This document shows positions 48,568 to 57,209 of a stretch of DNA of 64,000 nucleotides, piece after piece. Position 1 is the stretch's first letter. Each line of letters begins with the position of its first letter. Below the pieces are notes generated by a model, which searched no databases, was not told the origin of the DNA, and saw only the letters and a list, made by a program, of their open reading frames with translations. The stretch comes from Gammaproteobacteria bacterium (GTDB taxonomy: Bacteria > Pseudomonadota > Gammaproteobacteria > UBA4575): the NCBI GenBank assembly GCA_014075255.1, contig CP046178.1:320001-384000 (forward strand). Direction: 5' to 3'. Both the position numbers and the translations under genes were made by a program.

Positions 48568-48948
48568 ATGAAAAATATTTTAATTGTTGATGATGAGCCT
48601 CATGTGGTTAGAGTTATGACGCTAGCATTAGAGAAAAACGGATATAAAGTAGTTTCGGCATTTAATGGCGAGCAAGCGCTAGATAAATTAAAAGAAAAAT
48701 TACCAGACTTTCTAATTACAGATATTGATATGCCACGTATGAATGGAAGAGATTTGTGTAAAAAAATTGATGAAGAGATGCCTGACAGAAAGTTTCCAAT
48801 ACTAGTGCTTACCTCTAAAACAGAAATAGAACATCGAGAATGGACGAGAGATATTCAACATACAATGTTTCTCGAAAAACCTGTAAGTATTCGAAAATTG
48901 ATTAAATTGCTAGATGACTATAGAAATAAATTCGGGTTGGTAGCGTGA
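48568..48948 (+). CDS. Single-domain response regulator
   Basis: This stand-alone receiver of 126 residues has the acidic pair Asp8/Asp9, phospho-acceptor Asp52 (LITDIDMPRMNG) and the lysine in FLEKPVS. It has no output domain, so it probably acts by protein contact. The kinase gene ends 2 bp upstream, and the GGDEF/EAL gene downstream starts within its stop codon. The obvious partners are that cyclic-di-GMP protein or the STAS-bearing ATPase. Confidence 0.92.
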   Translation: MKNILIVDDEPHVVRVMTLALEKNGYKVVSAFNGEQALDKLKEKLPDFLITDIDMPRMNGRDLCKKIDEEMPDRKFPILVLTSKTEIEHREWTRDIQHTMFLEKPVSIRKLIKLLDDYRNKFGLVA

Positions 48949-51146
48949 AAAATCCACTAAAAGAAATTGATTATATTAAATTTAGTCAACTGATTACGCA
49001 TTTAAATTCAAATATACAGGCATTTTCCGCTTGTGATGCGAATGGTAACGTATTCTGGTTAAACGTGCAGTCATACAAGGAATCGATTAATGAAGTAACA
49101 GGTGAATTACATAAAAACATAAAACGTAATCTAGATAATTCTGATCAAATATATTTTCGGTCATCTGTAAATAGCGAATCACTTTATCATATCGTGTTAT
49201 TTGATTTAGCAGATAGACCATGTGGAGGACTTTCTATCATTGTTAAATCAGATAGCAATAAAAATAAAAAAAATAAAACAGATGAAGAAAGCTTAGAACT
49301 CATTGCCTCACTTGTAAGTAAAGAGAGAGCGCTTTTATCAGAGTTGAGTTCGATGGCATATGAATTAGAAGAAAGGTATGAAGAATTAAACCTTGTATAT
49401 GATACGGATGACCAATCTAGTGGATTAGTTAATGGTCCTGAAGTTTTGCAAAATCTTGTTCAAAATTGCACAGATTATTTAGATGTTGCAATGGCGGTTT
49501 TAATTATGCCAAGAGAAGATTTAACTATATTTCATCATAATACTAAATACACAATTCATTATGTTCATTCCATGTTACTACAGGTAAAAAATAACTTATT
49601 TCCATGGTTGGAAGAAAATGGGAAAAGTTTGGTGATGAATGATTTATCTGATGCGTTACGAGATTCATTAATACCAGATGTACCTTATAAAATAGCATGT
49701 AGCCCAATACTGATTACTAACGAAGAAGTAAGTGGAATGCTTGTTACATTGAATCCAAATTATGCACGAGACTTTTCTAATAGTGATCGAAATTTGTTAG
49801 AAACTATGGCGAGAAAAGCCGCTAAAGTGACTATGGCTAACTATGACAGTCTTACTGGGTTGCTAAAAAGAAATGGCTTTGAGTATTTGCTTGAATCTGC
49901 ACTTAATACAGCACAGTCTGAAGGAAAAACCTTCTGCATATTGCATATAGATATCGATGGGGTAAAAGTTGTAAATGATACAGCAGACACAAAAGCAGGA
50001 GATCAGTTAATCGTTGATGTAGGTAAGCAGATACGTGAAAAAATTAGAGATACTGATTCTGTTGCACGTTTGACGGGTGATAAATATGGAGTGTTGCTTG
50101 ATTCATGCTCATTAGAGATGGGCTGTAGTATTGCTGATAATATTAGATTAGCAATTCAGGAGATGGGCTTTTCTTGGGATGATCAGAGTTATGAAACATC
50201 TGCTTGTATTGGTGTGGCAGAAATGAATGCAGATTGTGAAAGTATACAAAGTATTTTTGCAGCTGCAGAGCTAGCGGTGAACGTAGCCAAAGAGCAAGGT
50301 CGTAATTTAGTGCAAGTGTATCAATCAGGCGATACTCAGTTGCAACGTCGAAAAGGAGAGGTGCATTGGGTTAGAAGGCTTCAGAAAGCGCTTGTTGAAA
50401 ATGGATTAGAATTATTTTGTCAATTAATTCAACCTATTGATAATTCGTCGAACACACTGCATTTTGAAATATTACTACGCATGAAGAATGAAGACGGCAG
50501 TATTGTTCCACCCATAAAATTCCTTCCTGCTGCAGAGAGATTTCGACTCATGCCAAACGTGGATGCATGGGTCATCGAGAATAGCTTTAAGCTGCTTATG
50601 GAGGCCTCAACGCAATCAAACGTATTCGATTACATTTGGACTATAAATTTATCTGGCCAATCTATGAATGAGCCTAATATAGTAGATTTAATTACCTCAT
50701 TATCAGATAAGTACCAGGTTTCACCTGAAATAATATGTTTTGAAGTCACTGAAACTGTCGCAGTTAATAATTTACAAGATGCAAAGCATCTTATGGGTAT
50801 TCTTAGAGATCAAGGGTTTCGGTTTGCCTTGGATGATTTTGGCTCTGGTTTAAGCTCATTTGCATATTTGAAAAATTTACCAGTTGATTATCTTAAAATC
50901 GATGGGTCGTTTATCAAAGGTATTGTCGATGATCCATTCACACATGAGATTGTTAGGGCGATCAATCAAGTTAGCCAAGTTCGTGGGCTGGAAACGATTG
51001 CAGAATTTGTTGAAAACGAAGACATCATACGTTGTATTAAAGATATCGGTATTAATTATGCTCAAGGATACGGTGTTGGTAAACCGATTCCACTTTCTGA
51101 GCAGTTGAATAGTCTGCAACTCGAAAAATTGCGTTTTGTTAGTTAA
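48945..51146 (+). CDS. Cytoplasmic GAF-GGDEF-EAL protein, degenerate GGDEF
   Basis: The protein has 733 residues, starts with GTG and overlaps the receiver gene. A GAF-like region (about 155-295) is followed by a GGDEF domain in which the motif reads TGDKY (377-381), so synthase activity is unlikely. The EAL domain has EIL at 508-510 but keeps INLSGQS, FEVTET, LDDFGSG and YLKIDGSF, so phosphodiesterase activity is plausible. Canonical MSHA loci carry MshH, a CsrD-type degenerate GGDEF/EAL protein. This may play a similar role, but it lacks the MshH membrane region. Confidence 0.88.
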   Translation: MKNPLKEIDYIKFSQLITHLNSNIQAFSACDANGNVFWLNVQSYKESINEVTGELHKNIKRNLDNSDQIYFRSSVNSESLYHIVLFDLADRPCGGLSIIVKSDSNKNKKNKTDEESLELIASLVSKERALLSELSSMAYELEERYEELNLVYDTDDQSSGLVNGPEVLQNLVQNCTDYLDVAMAVLIMPREDLTIFHHNTKYTIHYVHSMLLQVKNNLFPWLEENGKSLVMNDLSDALRDSLIPDVPYKIACSPILITNEEVSGMLVTLNPNYARDFSNSDRNLLETMARKAAKVTMANYDSLTGLLKRNGFEYLLESALNTAQSEGKTFCILHIDIDGVKVVNDTADTKAGDQLIVDVGKQIREKIRDTDSVARLTGDKYGVLLDSCSLEMGCSIADNIRLAIQEMGFSWDDQSYETSACIGVAEMNADCESIQSIFAAAELAVNVAKEQGRNLVQVYQSGDTQLQRRKGEVHWVRRLQKALVENGLELFCQLIQPIDNSSNTLHFEILLRMKNEDGSIVPPIKFLPAAERFRLMPNVDAWVIENSFKLLMEASTQSNVFDYIWTINLSGQSMNEPNIVDLITSLSDKYQVSPEIICFEVTETVAVNNLQDAKHLMGILRDQGFRFALDDFGSGLSSFAYLKNLPVDYLKIDGSFIKGIVDDPFTHEIVRAINQVSQVRGLETIAEFVENEDIIRCIKDIGINYAQGYGVGKPIPLSEQLNSLQLEKLRFVS

Positions 51147-51207
51147 ATATTTTTCATGTTTGATCAATGCCTTTCTCTATACCTGCGAAATTAATAGTTA
51201 ATTAATT

Positions 51208-53268
51208 ATGAGCGCTGCAGAAGAATATATTACTCAAGAGATTATGCGCAGTCGCGTGGGAGCTATGACATATCTTGCGCCTCGTTCAAAACTTGTGGGA
51301 GAATCAATAGAAAAGTTTAAAGCGATTGTGGCAGACTGTATTAATCAAAATGAAAACCATATAGTCGTTGATCTAATAACCACCTCGCTCATTAATAGTG
51401 AAGCGTTAGAAGTATTGCTCGATACACAAGATGAGTTAACTAAAGTGGGCGGGAGTATTAAGCTTGCAAATGTTAAAGACAAAATACTAGAGGCTTTCCA
51501 AATTACTGGTTTTAAAAATGTAATTGGTATTTTAAAAACAGATGGCCAGGAAACTACCATTTCAGCAATTCAGCCTGATTTCAAAGAAAATGTAAGATTG
51601 GGCGACATTTTATTGGCAAAAGGAATCATTACAGCGGCACAAATAGAAGAGGGCTTGAAATTACAAGACGCTACTGGAAAAAAGCTTGGGCAAGTTATTG
51701 TAGACCGTGGATGGGTTACCGAACAAGATATTTTGAAAGCTCTATCCGAGCAATTATCGGTTCCATATATTCGTTTAAGAGCAGATCTATATGACCTGGA
51801 AGTGGTAAGTTTGTTAGATAAGAGTGTAGCAAAACGTTTAAAAGTACTTCCACTATTCAAAATAAGAGACGAACTTTCTTTAGCCACTGCAGATGCTCAA
51901 GCGGTTCCAAGTTTTAATGAAATAGAAGAACGATTAGGGTGTCGTGTACGACCAATCCTTGCTAGACGTGAAGATATTCTTGAGAACATAAACGAAGCTT
52001 ATTCAAATGGTAATCTTGCATCTGAATTTATTGGAGAATTAGAAGAAGATTTTGAAGTCATCGATAACCAACTTGATCATGACTATGCGGCTATTGATGA
52101 GGTTGCTGCAGCCAGTCCAGTAATTAATTTAATTAATTCAATTATTCAACGTGCGGTTCAAGATCATGCCAGTGATATTCATATAGAGCCCGCACGAGGT
52201 AAATCACGTGTTCGATTTCGTATCGATGGTTTGCTATATGAAGTTATGGCGCCAAAGGCTGAATTACATCCCGCTTTAGTTTCGAGATTAAAAGTCATGG
52301 CTAATCTAGATATATCAGAACGTAGACTACCTCAAGACGGTCGAATACAAGTGCAAACTCAAGGTCGCTCAGTTGATTTGCGATTTAGCTCATTGCCAGG
52401 ATTATATGGAGAAAAAATAGTATTACGTGTATTAGATAAGAATCAAGCAATCCTTGATGTTAATAAATTAGGTATGAGTAAACAGTCGCTCGATGTATTT
52501 ACTAATTTGTTAGACAGTAGTTATGGATTATTGCTGGTTACTGGACCAACAGGCAGCGGAAAAACTACTAGCTTATATGCAGCAATAAATTACTTAAACT
52601 CTATTGAGAAAAATATTGTAACGATTGAAGAACCAGTTGAGTACCAAGTTGATATTGTTAATCAAAATGAAGTGAAGCCTAAAATCGGCTTAACCTTTGC
52701 AAAAGTGTTAAAGCATGTATTGCGACAAGATCCAGACGTAGTCATGGTAGGTGAGATACGCGAACGCGAAACAGCAGAAATTGCAGTACAAGCAGCGCTC
52801 ACAGGTCACCTTGTTTTATCGACATTACATACTAATGATAGTGTGGGAGCTGTTAATCGCATGATAGATATGGGAATAGAGCCCTACCTTTTGTCCTCAG
52901 CGATGATTGGTGTTGTAGCACAACGTTTAGTTCGAGTGATATGTCCTGCATGTAAAACGAGTTCTTTGGCTCCACCTGAACTTGTTAAGCGATATGGATG
53001 GTCAGAAAAAGAAGCAGTAAGACTTCATCGTGGCAGAGGGTGTGCTGAATGTTATGACTCTGGATATAGGGGACGCATCGGTATTTACGAAGCATTGAAA
53101 ACGGATGCAGAATTGCAGCAACTAATTATAACAAACCCAAGTCGTGATCAATTAGATGATTATATTAAAAAGAATCATGTCAAAACGTTATTTTCGGATG
53201 GTTTAGATCAAGTTCGTGAAGGTGTAACCACGATTGAAGAAGTAACTCGTGTGGTTAATACTGGTTGA
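51208..53268 (+). CDS. mshE: Pilus assembly ATPase with STAS and MshEN domains (MshE-like)
   Basis: This is a 686-residue secretion ATPase of the GspE/PilB/MshE family. The C-terminal motor has Walker A GPTGSGKTT (446-454), Walker B DPDVVMVGEIR, the His box and a four-cysteine zinc site (Cys579, 582, 612, 615). Before it stands an MshEN domain (about 128-185) with two RLG-type motifs (RLGDILLAKGIITAAQ and KLGQVIVDRGWVTEQ). In MshE this domain binds cyclic-di-GMP. The first 115 residues form a STAS-like domain (VVDLITTSLINSEAL), which is unusual for this family. It links partner switching and cyclic-di-GMP to pilus extension. Confidence 0.93.
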   Translation: MSAAEEYITQEIMRSRVGAMTYLAPRSKLVGESIEKFKAIVADCINQNENHIVVDLITTSLINSEALEVLLDTQDELTKVGGSIKLANVKDKILEAFQITGFKNVIGILKTDGQETTISAIQPDFKENVRLGDILLAKGIITAAQIEEGLKLQDATGKKLGQVIVDRGWVTEQDILKALSEQLSVPYIRLRADLYDLEVVSLLDKSVAKRLKVLPLFKIRDELSLATADAQAVPSFNEIEERLGCRVRPILARREDILENINEAYSNGNLASEFIGELEEDFEVIDNQLDHDYAAIDEVAAASPVINLINSIIQRAVQDHASDIHIEPARGKSRVRFRIDGLLYEVMAPKAELHPALVSRLKVMANLDISERRLPQDGRIQVQTQGRSVDLRFSSLPGLYGEKIVLRVLDKNQAILDVNKLGMSKQSLDVFTNLLDSSYGLLLVTGPTGSGKTTSLYAAINYLNSIEKNIVTIEEPVEYQVDIVNQNEVKPKIGLTFAKVLKHVLRQDPDVVMVGEIRERETAEIAVQAALTGHLVLSTLHTNDSVGAVNRMIDMGIEPYLLSSAMIGVVAQRLVRVICPACKTSSLAPPELVKRYGWSEKEAVRLHRGRGCAECYDSGYRGRIGIYEALKTDAELQQLIITNPSRDQLDDYIKKNHVKTLFSDGLDQVREGVTTIEEVTRVVNTG

Positions 53269-53278
53269 GTAAACTTCT

Positions 53279-54406
53279 ATGCCTATCGAAATAAGACCAT
53301 CAACTGCAGATAAAGTCGTTGATCAACAAAACAATCCGTGGCAGAAAAAATTAACGCTATTTTCTGCTAAAAAAGTTTCATCGAAAGATAGGATTTTTCT
53401 ATTTCAGCAAATTCAATTGTTGCTACAGACTGGGACTCCATTGTACGCAGGATTATCTGCTTTACAAAAACAAATTGAAAAGCCAGCTGTAAAAAATCTA
53501 ATTAGTGAATTGATTTCTACCATTGATGAAGGCAAATCGTTTTCCTATGCCTTGTCAAAATATCCCAATGTCTTTACATCAACACAGGTAAATTTGATAT
53601 CTGCGAGTGAAGAAGGTGGATTCATGGGGGATGTATTGCAACAGATACTGGATATGGAGGAGCGACGAGAAAAGTTAAGGAATACGTTAATTTCAGCAGT
53701 ATCGTATCCTTGTATCTTGGGATTATTTTCTCTTGGTGTAGTGATATTTATACTAACGTTTGTATTCCCAAAGTTTGCGGATATGTTTGCAAAAATACAC
53801 GATACATTGCCAGTCACTACAAAATCACTCATGTGGATGAGCGGAGCTTTAACTAATCATTGGATGATTATCATCGCAGTATTCGCAAGTTTAATAATAC
53901 TAGTGGGTAAGTGGATTAGTAGTAAGTCAGGCAGAGTGTTTGTTGATAATTTTAAATTATCTTTTCCAGTTATAAAGAGTGTGTTTACACAGTTGTATCT
54001 AGTTCAGTCTTTGCGCGTTATGAGTTTGTCATTGGCTAACGGTGTGAGTGTTATGGATACCTTAGCAGACTGTAAAAATACTGTGCAAAATAAGCTTTAT
54101 CAAAAATTTTTGTGTGATGTAGAGCTAAAAGTACAAGAAGGTAGTGGTATCAGCAGTGGCTTTGCACAAGTAAATTTTATTCCACCGCTAGTAAAGCAAA
54201 TGATAACTACCGGCGAAGAGACCGGTAATTTACCTATAGTAATGGGAAAAATAGCAGATCATTACGAGACTGAGTTATTAAAATATTTACAAACCTTATC
54301 TAAGCTCGCAGAGCCGATTATGCTGTTATTAATGGGTGGTTTAGTGGGCATTATTGTCAGTTCATTAATTTTGCCAATTTTCTCTTTGTCTCGAGCAGTT
54401 CACTAA
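53279..54406 (+). CDS. mshG: Pilus inner-membrane platform protein (GspF/PilC/MshG-like)
   Basis: This is a polytopic platform protein of 375 residues with two GspF domains (about 45-165 and 250-370) and three membrane helices. Segments LLLQTGTPLYAGLSALQKQ, SASEEGGFMGDVLQQI and the second-half TTGEETGNLP are typical. It follows the ATPase gene by 10 bp, as in most pilus and type II loci. Confidence 0.92.
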   Translation: MPIEIRPSTADKVVDQQNNPWQKKLTLFSAKKVSSKDRIFLFQQIQLLLQTGTPLYAGLSALQKQIEKPAVKNLISELISTIDEGKSFSYALSKYPNVFTSTQVNLISASEEGGFMGDVLQQILDMEERREKLRNTLISAVSYPCILGLFSLGVVIFILTFVFPKFADMFAKIHDTLPVTTKSLMWMSGALTNHWMIIIAVFASLIILVGKWISSKSGRVFVDNFKLSFPVIKSVFTQLYLVQSLRVMSLSLANGVSVMDTLADCKNTVQNKLYQKFLCDVELKVQEGSGISSGFAQVNFIPPLVKQMITTGEETGNLPIVMGKIADHYETELLKYLQTLSKLAEPIMLLLMGGLVGIIVSSLILPIFSLSRAVH

Positions 54407-54645
54407 CCAAACAAGCTCATTCACTATCACTGCTATGATTTACATGTATATGTAAATTACTGAAAATAAGGAAATTTTCCATATATACAACATAATTATT
54501 ATCTGCTGGTGCCAGTTATAGCTAAATTACTAGCATTTATCAATTATGTGAACTGAGTCATTTAAAGACCTCGCTCAACTGCCGATAACCTAAAAGTAAA
54601 GGTTTGCATACAAATATTTAATATTAATTGAGAGGGAATTTTAAA

Positions 54646-55158
54646 ATGTATTTATCAAAAGTAAAACAAGCGAAAGGATTCACACTTGTGGAGCTTTTAA
54701 TTGTTGTGATTATATTAGCGATCTTAGCGGCAATTATTGTGCCGCAGTTTTCTGCCAGCACTAATGATGCAAAGGCGGCAGCCTTGCAATCCAATTTAGC
54801 CAACTTACGTTCATCCATTGAATTCTATTATCAAGAACACGGTGAATACCCTGGTGCCAATATTGCTACCGGTGCTACCTGTGGAAGTGGTGCAGCCGTA
54901 GGCACCGGTGCCGCGAATAGTCAAGAAGCGCTAATCGCACAACTCTCACGCTATACCAATGACGATGGACTTGCCTGTACCGGTAAGGACGCTACCTTCA
55001 AATACGGACCTTATCTAAAAGGAGCGATTCCAGATAACCCCGAAGGCAGCAGTAATACTATTGTTGTGGTGAGTGCAGGCGTATTAGGACTTGCTTCAGC
55101 AGCAGCAGGTGGTTGGCGCTACGACACCGTCACCGGTGAATTTATTGCAGATAACTAA
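54646..55158 (+). CDS. Major type IV pilin, copy 2 (MshA-like)
   Basis: The 170-residue prepilin begins MYLSKVKQAKG, then FTLVELLIVVIILAILAAII. The mature sequence is almost the same as copy 1 at 41939-42451 (three substitutions), but the two genes differ at many synonymous positions. The ATG at 54646 has GAGAGGGAA upstream; a TTG at 54628 is an unlikely start. A terminator directly behind suggests high, mostly monocistronic expression. The 54407-54645 gap shows no other feature. Confidence 0.9.
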   Translation: MYLSKVKQAKGFTLVELLIVVIILAILAAIIVPQFSASTNDAKAAALQSNLANLRSSIEFYYQEHGEYPGANIATGATCGSGAAVGTGAANSQEALIAQLSRYTNDDGLACTGKDATFKYGPYLKGAIPDNPEGSSNTIVVVSAGVLGLASAAAGGWRYDTVTGEFIADN

Positions 55159-55169
55159 TCGTTAATTTT

Positions 55170-55203
55170 CCCTGGCAGAATATGCTGGGGTTTAATTGTT
55201 TTT
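55170..55203 (+). terminator. Intrinsic terminator after pilin copy 2
   Basis: CCCTGGCA pairs with TGCTGGGG (two G-T pairs) around a five-base loop, followed by TTTAATTGTTTTT. It ends just at the start of the next gene, so the minor pilin genes would be expressed by read-through at a lower level than the major pilin. Confidence 0.7.
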
Positions 55204-55761
55204 ATGAAATCGCAGGGTAGCAAAGGCTTTACTCTACTAGATACCATGATTGTAGTGTCAATCATGGCAACTTTTGCAGTAATGGCACTTCCTTCTTTTA
55301 CTTCTAACGATACCTATCAACTTGATTTGGCTAAGAATGAAATTGTGGCTGCAATTCGTTTTGCTCGCAGTGAAGCCTTACGCACGGGAGAAACTTATGG
55401 GGTAGATATAAATCGTGCAAGTAAACAAATAACAATTTACAAAGCAGATTTAACGGTTATTCCAGTGGGCCAAGAATTTATTGCATACCATCCTATAAAT
55501 AAAAATCCATATGATTATAATTTAAATACAGATTTTAATTTAATCAACGTTAGTATTGTAAATTCAACAGAGCCATTTTTATTTACTGATTCGGTGCGAC
55601 GTAAATCTTTGTTGTTTGATGCAAATGGCACTCCAGTTTGGTTTGACTCAAACACAGGAACTACATATCAACTTAACAACGGTGTTGTTGAATTAGCTAA
55701 AGGAGTGCATACATATAATGTAAGTGTGCAACCTTACAACGGTAGAGTAACCAGCCAGTGA
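55204..55761 (+). CDS. Minor pilin, GspH/FimT-like
   Basis: This prepilin-type protein of 185 residues has leader MKSQGSKG and mature N-terminus FTLLDTMIVVSIMATFAV. The usual Glu5 is replaced by Asp. The body, with EIVAAIRFARSEALRTGETYG and LLFDANGTPVWFD, is the GspH/FimT pattern. It is the first of four minor pilin genes that probably form a tip or initiation complex. Confidence 0.85.
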   Translation: MKSQGSKGFTLLDTMIVVSIMATFAVMALPSFTSNDTYQLDLAKNEIVAAIRFARSEALRTGETYGVDINRASKQITIYKADLTVIPVGQEFIAYHPINKNPYDYNLNTDFNLINVSIVNSTEPFLFTDSVRRKSLLFDANGTPVWFDSNTGTTYQLNNGVVELAKGVHTYNVSVQPYNGRVTSQ

Positions 55762-56201
55762 AACGTGTTGGCTACATATTTTATGTTAAGCGCTTACAAG
55801 ATGGCTTTTCATATATAGAGATTATCGTCGCAACCTTTTTGATTGCAATTACTCTTATGCCTGCACTTGAATCCATGGAAGGGGCATTGGCAGGTTCTGA
55901 AGTGCATCAATCTTTATCCACACAGCATTTTCAACTGCTCAGTAAAATGGAGGAGGTTTTAGCACAACCTTACAGCGCATTAGAAACAGCTGCAGCCGCA
56001 GCGGCTAGTGCAACGGTTCCAACAAGTTTTTCAGATGCCGGCGGTACAACTGATAGACGTTTAGTTTTTTTATTTGGTTACGATGGCGATAACGCCGATG
56101 CAGATGCAGATGCATTTACCGGGGTGGATGATGGTTTGATGTGGGTGCGCGTTGAAATAGAGGGTAGTGCTCAGATTTTTGAATCCGTTACGAGTCGTTA
56201 A
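55758..56201 (+). CDS. Minor pilin, GspI/PilV/MshD-like
   Basis: This prepilin-type protein of 147 residues has the processing site DG followed by FSYIEIIVATFLIAITLMPA, with Glu5. The leader of about 16 residues is longer than average. The C-terminal part is short and Asp-rich (DGDNADADADAF). It overlaps the preceding gene by 4 bp. Confidence 0.78.
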   Translation: MKRVGYIFYVKRLQDGFSYIEIIVATFLIAITLMPALESMEGALAGSEVHQSLSTQHFQLLSKMEEVLAQPYSALETAAAAAASATVPTSFSDAGGTTDRRLVFLFGYDGDNADADADAFTGVDDGLMWVRVEIEGSAQIFESVTSR

Positions 56202-56228
56202 GTTAGTTATTTTTGTAACAAGTTAACG

Positions 56229-57209
56229 ATGTTAATAATAAATAAAAAAGGCTTCACGCTTATCGAAATGTTGGTTGCGATGGTAATCGCAGCATTACTG
56301 ATTGCGGCAATGGATGGAGTTATAGGTCAAGCACTTGAGGCAAATAGTGCCACACAAACACGCAACGACTCAGTTCAAGCGGCTGACTATGCCATGCAGC
56401 GTATGACGAAAGCAGTGACATCAACCAGGAAATTGCTTATTCCATTAGGCGACAATGTTGTCACGACGTATCGTGAAAATGTTCGTGAACAAACCATACC
56501 AGCTTCACCGCCTGAAACCGGAAGTACGTTAGCAACAGCGGTGCTTGCGGTGTCTTTACCGCTTGATTCAGATTTGGATAGTAATGGAGTGCCTGATGCT
56601 GACAACGATAACGATGGTCGTTACGACGAAGACTTGCCTGCAGATTCTCAGAAAGATGGTAAGGCGGGTATTCGTGATTTTGATGATGATGGAAACGGTA
56701 CTAAAGACTTTATATTTTCACCTGCGGGTGATGATGATGAAAGTAATGATCTTGCACAAAGTGAAGATCCTATCAACGGTATGGATGATGACGGCGATGG
56801 AAGTATAGATGAAGATTCTAGTGCAGATATGAATGGCGATGGTGCGCCTGGAGTTGTGGGGGTAGATGATGATGGTGACACTCAAGTGGATGAAGGTGAT
56901 GTAAATGATGATGATGAAGACGGCAATGTTGACGAAGATTGGTTAGACCCACTTGTTTATTATTTAAATAATGGTGCGTTGATTGAACGCATTGCGGTCC
57001 CGTGGGATGCAAACACTAGCGGTACAGTTGACGGGAGGGACTATGTTGAATCAACCATTGCAGAAAATGTAACGCTACTCCGATTTGAACGTGTGCCCAT
57101 GTCCGCGGGTGATCGTGCACAGCTAGTAGATATAACTTTAGAACTCTCTCCACCTGATGGTGAGGTGGTCAGTTTAAACGCACGTGTTCGTGTGGGTGCA
57201 GCGCAATGA
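56229..57209 (+). CDS. Minor pilin, PilW/GspJ-like, with Asp-rich calcium-site-like insertion
   Basis: This 326-residue prepilin has leader MLIINKKG and FTLIEMLVAMVIAALLIAA. Between about 115 and 240 lies a highly acidic insertion with many DxDxDG-type repeats (DLDSNGVPDADNDNDG, MDDDGDGSIDED, VDDDGDTQVDEG). These resemble thrombospondin type 3 or EF-hand-like calcium sites. The C-terminal 80 residues return to an ordinary beta-rich pilin domain. It is followed by the giant prepilin adhesin gene, which it overlaps by 4 bp. Calcium binding is inferred. Confidence 0.82.
   Translation: MLIINKKGFTLIEMLVAMVIAALLIAAMDGVIGQALEANSATQTRNDSVQAADYAMQRMTKAVTSTRKLLIPLGDNVVTTYRENVREQTIPASPPETGSTLATAVLAVSLPLDSDLDSNGVPDADNDNDGRYDEDLPADSQKDGKAGIRDFDDDGNGTKDFIFSPAGDDDESNDLAQSEDPINGMDDDGDGSIDEDSSADMNGDGAPGVVGVDDDGDTQVDEGDVNDDDEDGNVDEDWLDPLVYYLNNGALIERIAVPWDANTSGTVDGRDYVESTIAENVTLLRFERVPMSAGDRAQLVDITLELSPPDGEVVSLNARVRVGAAQ

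Noticed and set aside
41939-55158. The pilin repeat as a transposon or integron boundary
   Set aside because: The repeat is confined to the coding sequence and its conserved protein; no terminal repeats, target duplications or recombinase genes are present.
56545-57012. ORFs overlapping the Asp-rich block on both strands
   Set aside because: They arise from the repetitive GAT-rich codons of the minor pilin and give low-complexity His/Met or Ser/Pro products.
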